This document shows, one piece after another, positions 24,291 through 32,024 of a stretch of DNA of 64,000 nt. The stretch comes from Brevibacillus brevis (lineage in GTDB: Bacteria; Bacillota; Bacilli; Brevibacillales; Brevibacillaceae). Both the position numbers and the translations under genes were made by a program. Location of the stretch: NCBI RefSeq assembly GCF_022026395.1, contig NZ_CP041767.1, positions 4,522,501 through 4,586,500 on the forward strand, given 5' to 3'. The notes under the pieces are model-generated. The model did not search any database. It was not told the DNA's origin and saw only the letters and a program-made list of their open reading frames with translations. Each line of letters begins with the position of its first letter. Within the stretch, counting starts at the first letter, position 1.

Positions 24291-25394
24291 TTATCTATTT
24301 CGCTTTTTCTTGCCAGGCTGCCTTTTGGAGGCAGCTTTTTTTGTTTGGACACGGTTTAACTCCCCGGGAGATAGCGGTCTAGTGCGAGCGTTTGTTTGCC
24401 TGACTCTTTTGGCTTTAGGAACCGACCTGCCGGCTCTCCCTGCTGCTCTTGCTATCCCGACGCCAAACGCTTGCAATGCCCAGACAACCGGATACGAAAT
24501 CGAGAGCCTCCCATTGGCTGAACCAGCAAAATTCACAGCCGCCGCGTAATTGCCCGCAGTCAGCCAAACAGAGCCGGAATCTCCAGGCAAGGAGATGGGA
24601 ACCGTACTTCTTATGACCGTCTGATTCTGAAAACGGATGGTCCCCAGTCCTCCGTAGTTCCCGTAACTCACATCAATATCAGTGTGGATCGATTCAACCG
24701 TTCCCCATGCCAGCCCTGATGAACGGCCCACCTTTTTCAATCTACGCCCGATGCCATACGAGCGAATTACACCTGGTACTCTGCCCACTGTTGCATAACG
24801 AGGGGCAAGGAGTCGATTGGAAGTAGGGATACTAATCGCTGCATCCATTCGATTACCTGCATTTTTTCGAAGTCGAACATACCGATACAAGCGTCCGATT
24901 CGATCTCTTCCTGAACGGCCTCCGTCTGCTCCACCTGGCTGGATGGTCTCGGTATAGCCGCTCGTATTGTTACGATTCAGGACATGATTATTGCTCAGTA
25001 CAAATCGCTGTCCTCTTCGCGCAACGATTAAACCAGCCGTTCCGGACGCCCCTGGGTAGCCGATACTATATCCAGCGATCACAGGTCTGATTCTTCTGCG
25101 ATAATTCGTTGCAGAGGGACGTACAGCAGGATGACACTGGCACGGTCCAGAGGTGACGGTACGAACAGGAACAGATACACGGGCTGTCGCCACCTGCCTT
25201 TTGACAAGGACGCAACTTGGGCATCTCTTCTTCACGGCGTCACTTGCATTTACGGTATACATCACAATGCAGGCGCCGCCTTTTTTGTTTTTTCCGTTTG
25301 CGTAGCCAATCCCGATGCCAATTACGCCCGGCATCCGCTTCCACCTTTTGAGCAAATGCTTCTTGGCCAGGAGCGCTTCCTGAAAGGTTGCCAT
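24291..25394 (-). CDS. Trypsin-like serine protease homologue (chymotrypsin fold)
   Basis: 367 residues from the ATG behind AAGGAAGGGG; an earlier ATG would add 28 residues. A catalytic triad of the S1 type can be assigned: His in FVLSNNHVLNRNN, Asp in AGNRMDAAISI, and Ser in SLPGDSGSVWL. No signal peptide is visible; the N-terminus (MATFQEALLAKKHLLKRWKR) is a basic helix. The block PGVIGIGIGYANG and a Cys cluster (CPSC, CQCH) precede the protease domain. The tail is Lys/Arg-rich. Similar proteins with the PGVxGIGxG prefix occur in Firmicutes without assigned role. The 3' end overlaps the terminator of the convergent chemoreceptor gene. Confidence 0.75.
   Translation of the reverse strand: MATFQEALLAKKHLLKRWKRMPGVIGIGIGYANGKNKKGGACIVMYTVNASDAVKKRCPSCVLVKRQVATARVSVPVRTVTSGPCQCHPAVRPSATNYRRRIRPVIAGYSIGYPGASGTAGLIVARRGQRFVLSNNHVLNRNNTSGYTETIQPGGADGGRSGRDRIGRLYRYVRLRKNAGNRMDAAISIPTSNRLLAPRYATVGRVPGVIRSYGIGRRLKKVGRSSGLAWGTVESIHTDIDVSYGNYGGLGTIRFQNQTVIRSTVPISLPGDSGSVWLTAGNYAAAVNFAGSANGRLSISYPVVWALQAFGVGIARAAGRAGRSVPKAKRVRQTNARTRPLSPGELNRVQTKKAASKRQPGKKKRNR
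24317..24342 (+). terminator. Terminator of the chemoreceptor gene, inside the 3' end of the protease gene
   Basis: GCTGCC (24317-24322), loop TTTTGGA, GGCAGC (24330-24335) and then TTTTTTT. On the other strand the same bases encode Lys/Ala/Ser/Gln codons near the protease C-terminus. Confidence 0.8.
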
Positions 25395-25530
25395 GGCACC
25401 CCTTCCTTTCGGGAGATAAGTTTGTTTTACATGGTCATCGTATGTAAAACTTGGCCAGCACTGTTGGACGCTTGTCATTGCCTGGAAGCCTTTTTTAAAA
25501 ACCTCTCGGTCGGGCTGTAGTAGTGGGAGA

Positions 25531-25726
25531 AAACAAGAGAAAACGCTCAGATTCTAGGGCCACCCCCTGTGGGATGGACTGCCCGGCTCCATGAAAAAAA
25601 GCGAAACCCGCGTCCAAAGTGGTCTATTCAGGAAGCTTCTCAGAGGTGGACGCTAAGAGCTTGTTTCTCTTTTTTTCATTCCGCCTCGGTCGGCGTCCCT
25701 AAGATCTTCGCTTTTTTCTCCTGTTT
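25531..25726. repeat. Large imperfect palindrome 1
   Basis: Outer arms at 25531-25561 (AAACAAGAGAAAACGCTCAG onward) and 25695-25726 are imperfect complements. Inner arms GAAAAAAAGCGAAAC (25593-25607) and GTTTCTCTTTTTTTC (25663-25677) pair at 14 of 15 positions, and GCGTCCA/TGGACGC pair inside them. Total span about 196 bases. No coding frame is supported. A second palindrome of the same size follows 73 bases later. A mobile non-coding element or a structured RNA are both possible. Confidence 0.55.
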
Positions 25727-25798
25727 CCTCTACGAGCTTTCCGTGTTAAACGGGTTTTAAAAGCCTGAAAAGAATGAAGAATGTCATCAGTCACGACA

Positions 25799-25995
25799 GA
25801 GAAGAATATTTCCAGACGTAGCGACTTGTGGAGTCCTACCCAGCGGAGAAGGGATTCGCGGGCAACAGAAACGCAACCGTGCCCGCGCGACGTAGCGGCT
25901 ACCACTTTTGCGTTTCCCCGCGAATCCCTTCGGAGCGGGCAGTCTCAGCCCTCAGCAGGACGGAGCCTGGAGCCTAGACTGGAAATATTCTTCTC
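25799..25995. repeat. Large palindrome 2 with perfect 17-base ends
   Basis: GAGAAGAATATTTCCAG (25799-25815) and CTGGAAATATTCTTCTC (25979-25995) are perfect complements. An inner stem pairs GAAGGGATTCGCGGG (25848-25862) with CCCGCGAATCCCTTC (25917-25931) and GAAACGCAA (25868-25876) with TTGCGTTTC (25908-25916), with a 5-base bulge. Span 197 bases. The element is GC-rich in the middle and has no gene. Equal length and place next to palindrome 1 suggest the same class of element. Confidence 0.65.
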
Positions 25996-26018
25996 CCCAC
26001 CGCAGCCACATAATAAAA

Positions 26019-26055
26019 AACCACCACTCCCCTATCAAACCAGGAAATGGTGGTT
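26019..26055 (-). terminator. Terminator of the xpt-pbuX operon
   Basis: AACCACCACT and ATGGTGGTT form a stem of at least 8 pairs. The minus strand continues with TTTTTTATTA. It lies directly after the permease stop codon. Confidence 0.8.
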
Positions 26056-26074
26056 GGTTCATTATCTAATGATG

Positions 26075-27385
26075 TTATGACGCTTCCGAAACAGTTACAT
26101 TTGCCGGAGCAGTCTGAGATGCTTTTTTATTCGTGTGAACAAGCACGATATTCAAGATAACTGCCGTCAAAGAACCTGTCACAATACCATTTTGCAGCAT
26201 CATTTTTGCCAAAGTAGGCAGTTGATCAAACATCGTCGGAACTGCAGCAGAGCCTAGACCCACAGCGATACTGCAAGCAGCGATCAGCAGATTCTCGTTT
26301 TTGCTCAGGTCAACCTGCGAGAGAATATTGATACCTGATGCAACAACCATCCCGAACATGGCGATCATCGCTCCACCCAATACCGCGTTAGGAATGACCG
26401 TTGTCAAAGCAGCCAGCTTCGGCAGTAATCCGAGAACGACAAGGATTCCACCGGCACCAATCATCACATCGCGCGATTTAATGCCAGTCAAGGAAACCAG
26501 ACCAACGTTTTGTGAAAAAGCCGTGTAAGGGAATGCATTGAAAATGCCACCCAGTACGATTGCAACCCCTTCTCCGCGCAAACCTTTGACAACGTCTTGA
26601 TCCGTTACTTTTGTATCCGTCACTTTACCGAGTGCAAAGTAAACGCCTGTGGACTCAGCCATGCTGATGATGTTAACGAGAATCATGGTAACAATGGCCA
26701 CAATACTGAACTGTGGTGTACCGAAGTAAAACGGTTCAACCACGCTAAACCAAGAGGCTTCCGCAACATTCGCGAAGCTGACCATCCCCATCATGTAAGC
26801 TACAGCCGTACCGACAATCAAGCCGAGCAATACGGAAATCGCACGAATAAATCCGGTAAAGAAACGATTAATAAGCAAAATGATAACCAACGTTCCTAAA
26901 GCCAAAAGCAAATTGTGCGGTTGCCCAAAGTCCGGCATACCTTGTCCACCAGCCGCGTTGTTCATCGCAACGGGAATGAGCGACAGTCCAATGATTGTAA
27001 CAACTGAACCCTGTACCACGGTTGGGAAAAAGCGCAGCAGCTTGCCGAACAGTGGAGCTGCCAAAACAACGAATATACCCGATATGATGATGGCACCGTA
27101 AGCGGTCGCTAGATTACTCGTAGAAGCAATCGCAATGATCGGTCCTACTGCTGTAAACGTACAGCCTAGCACAACGGGAAGGCGAATCCCCGTATACCTT
27201 GTGCCAAGGACTTGCAAGAGCGTCGCGATTCCGCATGTGAAAAGGTCAGCAGCAATCAAATAAGCGATTTGCGTAGGAGTCAGATTCAAAGCACCACCGA
27301 TAATCAACGGTACGACGACGGCTCCTGCATACATGGCAAGAATGTGCTGTAAGCCCAAAGTAACAATTTTATGTTTGGCTAGCAT
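26075..27385 (-). CDS. pbuX: Xanthine permease (NCS2 family)
   Basis: 436 residues, about 12-14 membrane segments. NCS2 landmarks are the first helix LGLQHILAMYAGAVVVPLII, the motif GTRYTGIRLPVVLGCTFTAV, FSQNVGLVSLTG and NAVLGGAMIAMFGMVVASGI. It imports xanthine with protons. The gene follows xpt by 32 bases in the same operon, the arrangement known for xpt-pbuX in Bacillus, and so falls under the tandem riboswitch in the leader. Uric acid permease is a less likely reading given the partner gene. Confidence 0.92.
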   Translation of the reverse strand: MLAKHKIVTLGLQHILAMYAGAVVVPLIIGGALNLTPTQIAYLIAADLFTCGIATLLQVLGTRYTGIRLPVVLGCTFTAVGPIIAIASTSNLATAYGAIIISGIFVVLAAPLFGKLLRFFPTVVQGSVVTIIGLSLIPVAMNNAAGGQGMPDFGQPHNLLLALGTLVIILLINRFFTGFIRAISVLLGLIVGTAVAYMMGMVSFANVAEASWFSVVEPFYFGTPQFSIVAIVTMILVNIISMAESTGVYFALGKVTDTKVTDQDVVKGLRGEGVAIVLGGIFNAFPYTAFSQNVGLVSLTGIKSRDVMIGAGGILVVLGLLPKLAALTTVIPNAVLGGAMIAMFGMVVASGINILSQVDLSKNENLLIAACSIAVGLGSAAVPTMFDQLPTLAKMMLQNGIVTGSLTAVILNIVLVHTNKKASQTAPANVTVSEAS

Positions 27386-27417
27386 GAGTGAACCCTTACC
27401 TCCTATTGATTTTTTGA

Positions 27418-28008
27418 TTATACGCGTGCAGGCTCTTCTTCAATAAAGTGAATGCCTTCTGGTGACATCGATTCAATACGTGCCAATGATTCGATTCGTA
27501 CGCCAGCTTGCTCCAAGAGACCACGGCCTTCCTGGAAGCTTTTTTCAATAACAGCGCCAACCCCTACGAGATGAGCACCCGCATCTTTGACAATATTCGT
27601 AAGACCCACCAGAGCAGCTCCCGTAGCCAGGAAGTCATCGACAATCAATACGCGGTCTTCTTTGGACAAATACTGACGGGAAACACTGATTTGATACGTT
27701 TCCTGACGGGTAAAAGAATGAACAGGAGCAGAGTATACTTCCTCTGTCAACGTGACAGCTTTTTTCTTTTTCGCATAGATAAAGGGAACACCCAAAGCAA
27801 AGGAAGTCGCCATCGCAAAATGAATTCCACTTGCCTCAATCGTCACGACTTTTGTAATGTTTTCACCAGCGAACAACTCGGCAAAACGCTGTCCGATCTT
27901 CATCGTCAATTGTGGATCTACCTGGTGGTTCAAAAACGCATCCACCTTCAAAACGGATGCCGACAATACCTTGCCGTCCTGTACGATGCGCTCTTGTAAT
28001 TCTTTCAT
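27418..28008 (-). CDS. xpt: Xanthine phosphoribosyltransferase
   Basis: Converts xanthine and PRPP to XMP in purine salvage. 196 residues from the ATG after AGGAGGAAGAACTG; an earlier ATG would add 11 residues not seen in the family. The PRPP-binding motif is VLIVDDFLATGAAL, and VVTIEASGIHFAMATSFALG and YAKKKKAVTL are typical Xpt blocks. First gene of the operon with the permease. Control by a guanine riboswitch and a ykkC-type riboswitch in series can be read from the leader. Confidence 0.95.
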   Translation of the reverse strand: MKELQERIVQDGKVLSASVLKVDAFLNHQVDPQLTMKIGQRFAELFAGENITKVVTIEASGIHFAMATSFALGVPFIYAKKKKAVTLTEEVYSAPVHSFTRQETYQISVSRQYLSKEDRVLIVDDFLATGAALVGLTNIVKDAGAHLVGVGAVIEKSFQEGRGLLEQAGVRIESLARIESMSPEGIHFIEEEPARV

Positions 28009-28070
28009 CAGTTCTTCCTCCTCGGATATGGTTCCGGCCACTTTTTACCTGCGGCCTGCTGAAAATATAG

Positions 28071-28147
28071 AAAGCCCAGAGTGGACAGTGTCACAAGCGG
28101 GCTACGTAATAAACCAACGCCAAGTGAAACTGTCCCTCTGGGCTTTT
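28071..28147 (-). terminator. Leader terminator of xpt (riboswitch expression platform)
   Basis: On the minus strand AAAAGCCCAGAGGGACAGTT (right arm, 28124-28147) pairs with GTGACACTGTCCACTCTGGG and the following CTTT (28071-28094). The first strand is also the conserved 3' end of the ykkC-type aptamer, so folding of the aptamer and of the terminator exclude each other. The T stretch after the stem is weak (TTTCTATATTTTC). Confidence 0.7.
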
Positions 28148-28250
28148 ATCCCTTAGGTGTGACACATCATTCGTGCCTGCGTCGCTCGGACCAGCTTTCT
28201 TTCAACCTATGATTGGAATAGGAAAGAAAAAGACGGAACCCTAGACGCAC
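28127..28250 (-). promoter_or_regulatory. ykkC-type riboswitch, probably the PRPP class (subtype 2b)
   Basis: Minus-strand signature segments, in order, are GCGTCTAGGGTTCCGTC (28248-28232), CTGGTCCGAGCGACGCAGGC (to 28175) and ACACCTAAGGGATAAAAGCC followed by CAGAGGGACAG. CUAGGGUUCCG, CUGGUCCGAG...CAGGC and GGGAUAAAAGCCC are the ykkC core. ykkC subtypes bind guanidine, ppGpp, PRPP or nucleotides. A tandem with a guanine aptamer before a purine gene is the known setting of PRPP riboswitches, which permit expression when PRPP is high. The ligand call is from context; subtype should be tested. Confidence 0.8.
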
Positions 28251-28255
28251 TTTCA

Positions 28256-28322
28256 CTCGTAGTCAGGTGATTTACGGTCACCTGGTAGAAACGGTTGGGC
28301 CTTATTCCCAAAATTATACGAG
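28256..28322 (-). promoter_or_regulatory. Guanine-type purine riboswitch aptamer
   Basis: The minus strand reads CTCGTATAAT, then GGGAATAAGGCCC, GTTTCTACC, ACCGTAAAT and GACTACGAG, all the invariant parts of the purine aptamer, with P1 formed by CTCGTA/TACGAG. The base corresponding to position 74 is C, which specifies guanine (or hypoxanthine/xanthine) rather than adenine. It lies 6 bases upstream of the ykkC-type aptamer. Confidence 0.95.
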
Positions 28323-28439
28323 CTACCTATCTATTTTTTTCGAAGTGTAATAACGAGTATTGACCAAATCTATCATAACTCCCTCGTTGTGAGCAAGCGT
28401 TAATTTTTGAAAGGAAAAGGAAGCGCTTACTTGCTCAAA

Positions 28440-28471
28440 CAAAGGAAAGAGCCCTGATTTCTCAAGGGCTC
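28440..28471 (-). terminator. Terminator of rsgA
   Basis: GAGCCCT (28449-28455) and AGGGCTC (28465-28471) form the stem; TTTCCTTT follows on the minus strand. It is 7 bases behind the stop codon. Confidence 0.7.
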
Positions 28472-28477
28472 TCATAC

Positions 28478-29581
28478 TTATCTCTTCGGTTTTTTCTGCC
28501 GCATTTGAACGTTGAGCTTCTTCCATTTATCCCTTTCAGCCGCTGCAAGCCTTGCATCTTCTTTACGCGCTAGATGTGCCAATTCGCGTTGAAGCTTCAG
28601 ATAACTGTCAAAGCGTGCCTTTTCCAATGATCCAGCTTGGATGGCAGCTTGAACAGCACAGCCAGGCTCGCGCATATGCTTACAATCATTGAAACGGCAT
28701 GTTTCCGCAATGGACTCGATATCGTCAAAGGCACCGCGGAAGCCTTCATCTGCCTCCCAGAGCTGAAGTTCCCTCATGCCTGGTGTATCGATCATCAGAG
28801 CACCACTCGGCAAGCGGAACAATTCACGATGTGTCGTCGTATGGCGGCCACGGTCATCACCTTCACGAACGCCACTGACTTTTTGCATCTCCGCTCCGCT
28901 CAATTTATTAATCAACGTGGATTTGCCAACACCAGAGGAACCCATCAAGGCAATCGTCTGGCCCTCGCCCAGATACGGTGCGAGTTGATCCAGTCCTTCT
29001 CCCTGCTCAGCACTGACTACGTGAACAGGTACTCCGATCGCAACTGATTCTACCTCTGCCATGCATGCATCCAGATCGTCACACAAATCTGCTTTGGAAA
29101 GCACAATTACCGGATTGGCTCCACTTTCCCACGCGAGAATGAGATAGCGTTCTAACCTGCGCAAATTCAAATCATTATTCAAGGAATTCACGAGGAAAAC
29201 GGTATCGACGTTCGCGGCCACAATCTGCTCTTCCACTGTATCCCCAGCTACTTTGCGGGAAAACTTGCTCTTACGTGGAAGAAGTCCGTGGATGGAGGCT
29301 TTCTTTTCCTCTGGGCGAGCACTGATCACTACCCAGTCCCCGACAGCCGGAAAATCTTCTCGCCCGATGGCTTCATAACGAAGCTTACCCGTTACTTCGC
29401 CCAAGAGCTCGCCATGCTCACTCCACAGACGATAAATACGTTTATGTTCGAGTGTGATACGTCCCACACTGTAGCCTTGCTCGGCATAAGGGGCAAAATG
29501 ATTAGCAAAATACTCATTCCAGCCCATAGATTGCAATACTTGTTGATTGGTTAGTTGATTCACTGCGGATTCCCCCTGCAA
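28478..29581 (-). CDS. rsgA: Ribosome small-subunit-dependent GTPase A
   Basis: Circularly permuted GTPase that helps late maturation of the 30S subunit. 367 residues: OB-like N-terminal domain (about 40-115), then G4 (VIVLSKADL), G1 (MGSSGVGKSTLINKL) and G3 (MIDTPGMRELQLWE) in permuted order, and a C-terminal zinc finger with CRFNDCKHMREPGC. The extra N-terminal 40 residues (YFANHFAPYAEQGYSVGRIT) mark the longer RsgA variant often present as a second copy in Firmicutes, so another rsgA may lie elsewhere in the genome. It stands alone and ends in its own terminator. Confidence 0.92.
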   Translation of the reverse strand: MQGESAVNQLTNQQVLQSMGWNEYFANHFAPYAEQGYSVGRITLEHKRIYRLWSEHGELLGEVTGKLRYEAIGREDFPAVGDWVVISARPEEKKASIHGLLPRKSKFSRKVAGDTVEEQIVAANVDTVFLVNSLNNDLNLRRLERYLILAWESGANPVIVLSKADLCDDLDACMAEVESVAIGVPVHVVSAEQGEGLDQLAPYLGEGQTIALMGSSGVGKSTLINKLSGAEMQKVSGVREGDDRGRHTTTHRELFRLPSGALMIDTPGMRELQLWEADEGFRGAFDDIESIAETCRFNDCKHMREPGCAVQAAIQAGSLEKARFDSYLKLQRELAHLARKEDARLAAAERDKWKKLNVQMRQKKPKR

Positions 29582-29806
29582 TTGGTTAAATATATGGCTA
29601 TCAGCCAGAACCAGTCACAGTCGAATCCTCATTTGGTGAACGGTATTACTGTTCGCTTGAAAGGAGGATTCCTGTGACCCCGACTACGACACTCTGAACA
29701 AATTTGATGACTACCATAAAACATCTCTCCTTTAGCAAACCTACCATTCAGGTTTGGAATCATATTTCCCAATTATTGTACCATAATGAAACAAAATGCA
29801 ACAGCG

Positions 29807-30073
29807 TCAATCTCCCCCGCCGCCGCCTCCACTATCTCCGCCACCACCGCTGTCTCCACCACTACCGCTATCACTTCCGCCGTCATAGCTATCCCAACGA
29901 TCGTTTGAGTCGTGATTTCGATGATGATGATTGTGAGAGCTGTCTACAAAGAAGGCTCCGCCCCCGCTGTCTGAAGAGGAATGAGAGCGACTACTTCCGC
30001 CTTTTGCAGCTTTGGACGCCAAGACAAATACTACGATCAAAAACATGATGACGATGACAATGAAGAACTCCAT
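29807..30073 (-). CDS. Small membrane protein with Gly/Ser/His-rich tail
   Basis: 88 residues. One N-terminal membrane helix (MEFFIVIVIMFLIVVFVLAS) is followed by a disordered tail with SSHNHHHRNHDSND and a run of Gly/Asp/Ser ending in Asp. Such low-complexity GGGD tails follow membrane helices in several unannotated Firmicute proteins. I chose this ATG because it opens on the helix. It lies 95 bases downstream of the WYL-type gene and may share its SOS-controlled promoter. Confidence 0.6.
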   Translation of the reverse strand: MEFFIVIVIMFLIVVFVLASKAAKGGSSRSHSSSDSGGGAFFVDSSHNHHHRNHDSNDRWDSYDGGSDSGSGGDSGGGGDSGGGGGGD

Positions 30074-30168
30074 TGTTGTCCCCGCCCTTCCTCTTTTTTG
30101 AAGTTGTTTCCTATTTAGTATAACATAGTGTAGCTGGAATAGGCTGGGGGCGTGGAGGATGATCCCTT

Positions 30169-30390
30169 TCATCCGGCAAAATGCCCTGACACGGGTACGA
30201 TCGCCAAAATGTTTTCCAATACAAATACACGATACGCCTTCCTCATATAACAATATGCTTTTAAGCTCCCTTTGTTCTCATCAATCTGTACCAGACGGAT
30301 CGTGCGCCTGCTAGTCTCTCCATCCTTCTTCAAATAAATGATCTCCACTGCTTGCTGCCGCGTTGCGTACCTTCTCAACTCCTGAATCAT
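30169..30390 (-). CDS. Stand-alone WYL domain protein, likely SOS-regulated
   Basis: 73 residues forming one WYL-like beta domain: AVEIIYLKKDGETSRRTIRL, then SLKAYCYMRKAYRVFVLENI. WYL domains bind nucleic acid or small ligands and occur in DNA-damage and defence regulators, usually behind a helix-turn-helix, which is absent here. A LexA box lies about 59 bases upstream. The ribosome-binding site is weak. A role in the damage response is inferred from the box and the domain. Confidence 0.7.
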   Translation of the reverse strand: MIQELRRYATRQQAVEIIYLKKDGETSRRTIRLVQIDENKGSLKAYCYMRKAYRVFVLENILAIVPVSGHFAG

Positions 30391-30447
30391 CAGGCTGTCA
30401 CCACCACATAATGTGTCTTCTTGTTGTTGAGATCATCATATCAAAAG

Positions 30448-30461
30448 AGAACATTTGTTCG
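30448..30461 (-). promoter_or_regulatory. LexA (DinR) SOS box
   Basis: The minus strand reads CGAACAAATGTTCT, matching the Firmicute LexA consensus CGAACRNRYGTTYC at all positions but the last. TATGAT lies about 9 bases downstream and could be the -10, so the box would overlap the promoter of the WYL-domain gene. Confidence 0.7.
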
Positions 30462-30556
30462 TAAGTTTTGTTTGCAATAACCAACGATTTCCACAACAAA
30501 AAGACATGCGCCCTAAAAATGGACACATGCCTTATACTTGTCACACTTTGTTTGAC

Positions 30557-31798
30557 TCAGCGCCTTCTAAGCGCACGCCCGAACACAATCAGAATCGGTG
30601 CCAATAAAATAGCCGCCGCAACCAGCGAAGCACGAATCGAAAAACGGGTTCCGATCCACCCGACAGCCGGACCACCTGCCGTTTGTCCTAAGGCATTGGA
30701 CTGGCCCATCATCGATAAAACCGTCGCTCGCACACTGCTCTCAATGTTTAGATTCAGCCACGTATCATACAGCGGACTGCTTAAAGACTGAATCACACCG
30801 ATTAACAGCAATGCAACTAATGCCCAGCTAAAGCTAGGGGAAAAAGCAAAAGCAATCATCGCTGCAATTTTGAGTCCCGTCAACGTGAACATGCCCACAA
30901 GGACAACCCTCTCATTGTTCACATCCAGCCTTTTTTCTACAACGCCTACGACGATGAGGCCGAGTAAGCTTGCGAGTGCGGCAATGATCCCGAACCACAT
31001 TGGCATTGAAATAGCCGCTAGCTCCGGAAAGCCAATTTCTGTGATCAAATGCGCTTCCCACAAACGGTCATACCCTTCAGAAGCTGCACCCGTAAATAGG
31101 GTCACGAACAAGATCAGCATGAGAATCGGCTGACTGCGAATCACTTGGGCACCCGAAGTCCACGTCTGAATCATTTCCTTCACGTGGGAAGCACCTTGCT
31201 CACGCTCACGAGGAATAAATCCGGTCTCCTTCATGAACAGAATCAGAAAGACACCAAGCCCTAGATACATAAGGCCACCTATGAGGAAAGGCAAATGGGG
31301 TGCGATTGTTGACAAAGCCACACTAAGTGCAATCCCGAGCAGATTCCCAAACAAGGAATAGCGCTTAGCCTTCATGAAAATCGTACCGATCTTCTCTTCT
31401 CCAACCTCATCCACAATCCATGCAGTATCCGCTCCACTGATAAACGTATACCCGAGACCACTGATGACTTGCGAAAACAGGACCAAGCCGAAGACAGAAA
31501 TCAACGGTATCCAAGCATCAAGCACGGGAACGATCCCCTGCATCGAAAATCCAATTCCCAGAAAAAACATCCCAATAATGACGGAGCGACGGCGACTGTA
31601 CGTGTCCGCAACTACTCCTGTTATCCCTTCAAACACCAACACGGATAACTCCAATACCGTCCCGATCAATAGCAATTCAAACGGGTTAAAGCCCAGTGTC
31701 ACAATATAGTAAAGCGCATAGGTCGTGAACATGGTTGTATTGGCCAGGGAAGTCAAAAAACTTTTGATCGTATATACTTTTGTCGCATTCATAAACAT
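30557..31798 (-). CDS. MFS transporter
   Basis: About 413 residues and 12 membrane helices. The N-terminal half carries the MFS loop region as DTYSRRRSVIIGMFFLGIGF, preceded by ELSVLVFEGITGVVADTYSR, a G.(x)AD.(x)GRR-type motif A variant. The N-terminus (NATKVYTIKSFLTSLANTTM) is like putative drug or multidrug efflux members. An ATG is chosen with AGGTGG about 11 bases upstream; a GTG 15 bases earlier and another ATG slightly later are possible. A short ORF and an inverted repeat lie in the leader. The substrate is not known. Confidence 0.85.
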   Translation of the reverse strand: MFMNATKVYTIKSFLTSLANTTMFTTYALYYIVTLGFNPFELLLIGTVLELSVLVFEGITGVVADTYSRRRSVIIGMFFLGIGFSMQGIVPVLDAWIPLISVFGLVLFSQVISGLGYTFISGADTAWIVDEVGEEKIGTIFMKAKRYSLFGNLLGIALSVALSTIAPHLPFLIGGLMYLGLGVFLILFMKETGFIPREREQGASHVKEMIQTWTSGAQVIRSQPILMLILFVTLFTGAASEGYDRLWEAHLITEIGFPELAAISMPMWFGIIAALASLLGLIVVGVVEKRLDVNNERVVLVGMFTLTGLKIAAMIAFAFSPSFSWALVALLLIGVIQSLSSPLYDTWLNLNIESSVRATVLSMMGQSNALGQTAGGPAVGWIGTRFSIRASLVAAAILLAPILIVFGRALRRR

Positions 31799-31822
31799 GG
31801 AAGCAGTATCCACCTTTTTTTA

Positions 31823-31905
31823 GGCAGATGACGCGTCCCGTTTTCACATACTGATCGCTACTCTACAATCCGCTACTGTGCAAAATGCGTACGCGTCATG
31901 CTGCC
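31823..31905 (-). repeat. Inverted repeat in the leader of the MFS gene
   Basis: GGCAGATGACGCGT (31823-31836) and ACGCGTCATGCTGCC (31891-31905) are complementary with one bulged base. The right arm lies inside the short leader ORF and the left arm ends shortly before the MFS ribosome-binding site. An mRNA stem-loop of about 83 bases is possible. Confidence 0.5.
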
Positions 31906-31959
31906 GTTCCTATTTTTCCTTCCTGTGTACTTGCTTGCTCTGAATAGTGTTTTTAACAT
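31873..31959 (-). CDS. 28-codon leader ORF upstream of the MFS gene
   Basis: The frame begins with an ATG placed 8 bases behind GGAGG, one of the best ribosome-binding sites in the region, and encodes MLKTLFRASKYTGRKNRNGS followed by MTRTHFAQ. The peptide is basic and unlike known families. Its last third is part of the inverted repeat, the layout of leader peptides that control drug-resistance genes by ribosome stalling. A free-standing small protein is the alternative. Confidence 0.4.
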   Translation of the reverse strand: MLKTLFRASKYTGRKNRNGSMTRTHFAQ

Positions 31960-32024
31960 GTGATACACCTCCGAAAGTAATTACAACTATTATAGAATGA
32001 TTTTAATTGCCATACAATGGAAAA

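Noticed and set aside
25531..25995. CRISPR array or insertion sequence
   Set aside because: The repeats are inverted, not direct and evenly spaced; there is no transposase frame and no cas gene.
28323..28526. 67-codon frame overlapping the end of rsgA on the same strand
   Set aside because: Out of frame with rsgA, crosses its terminator and has no ribosome-binding site of its own.
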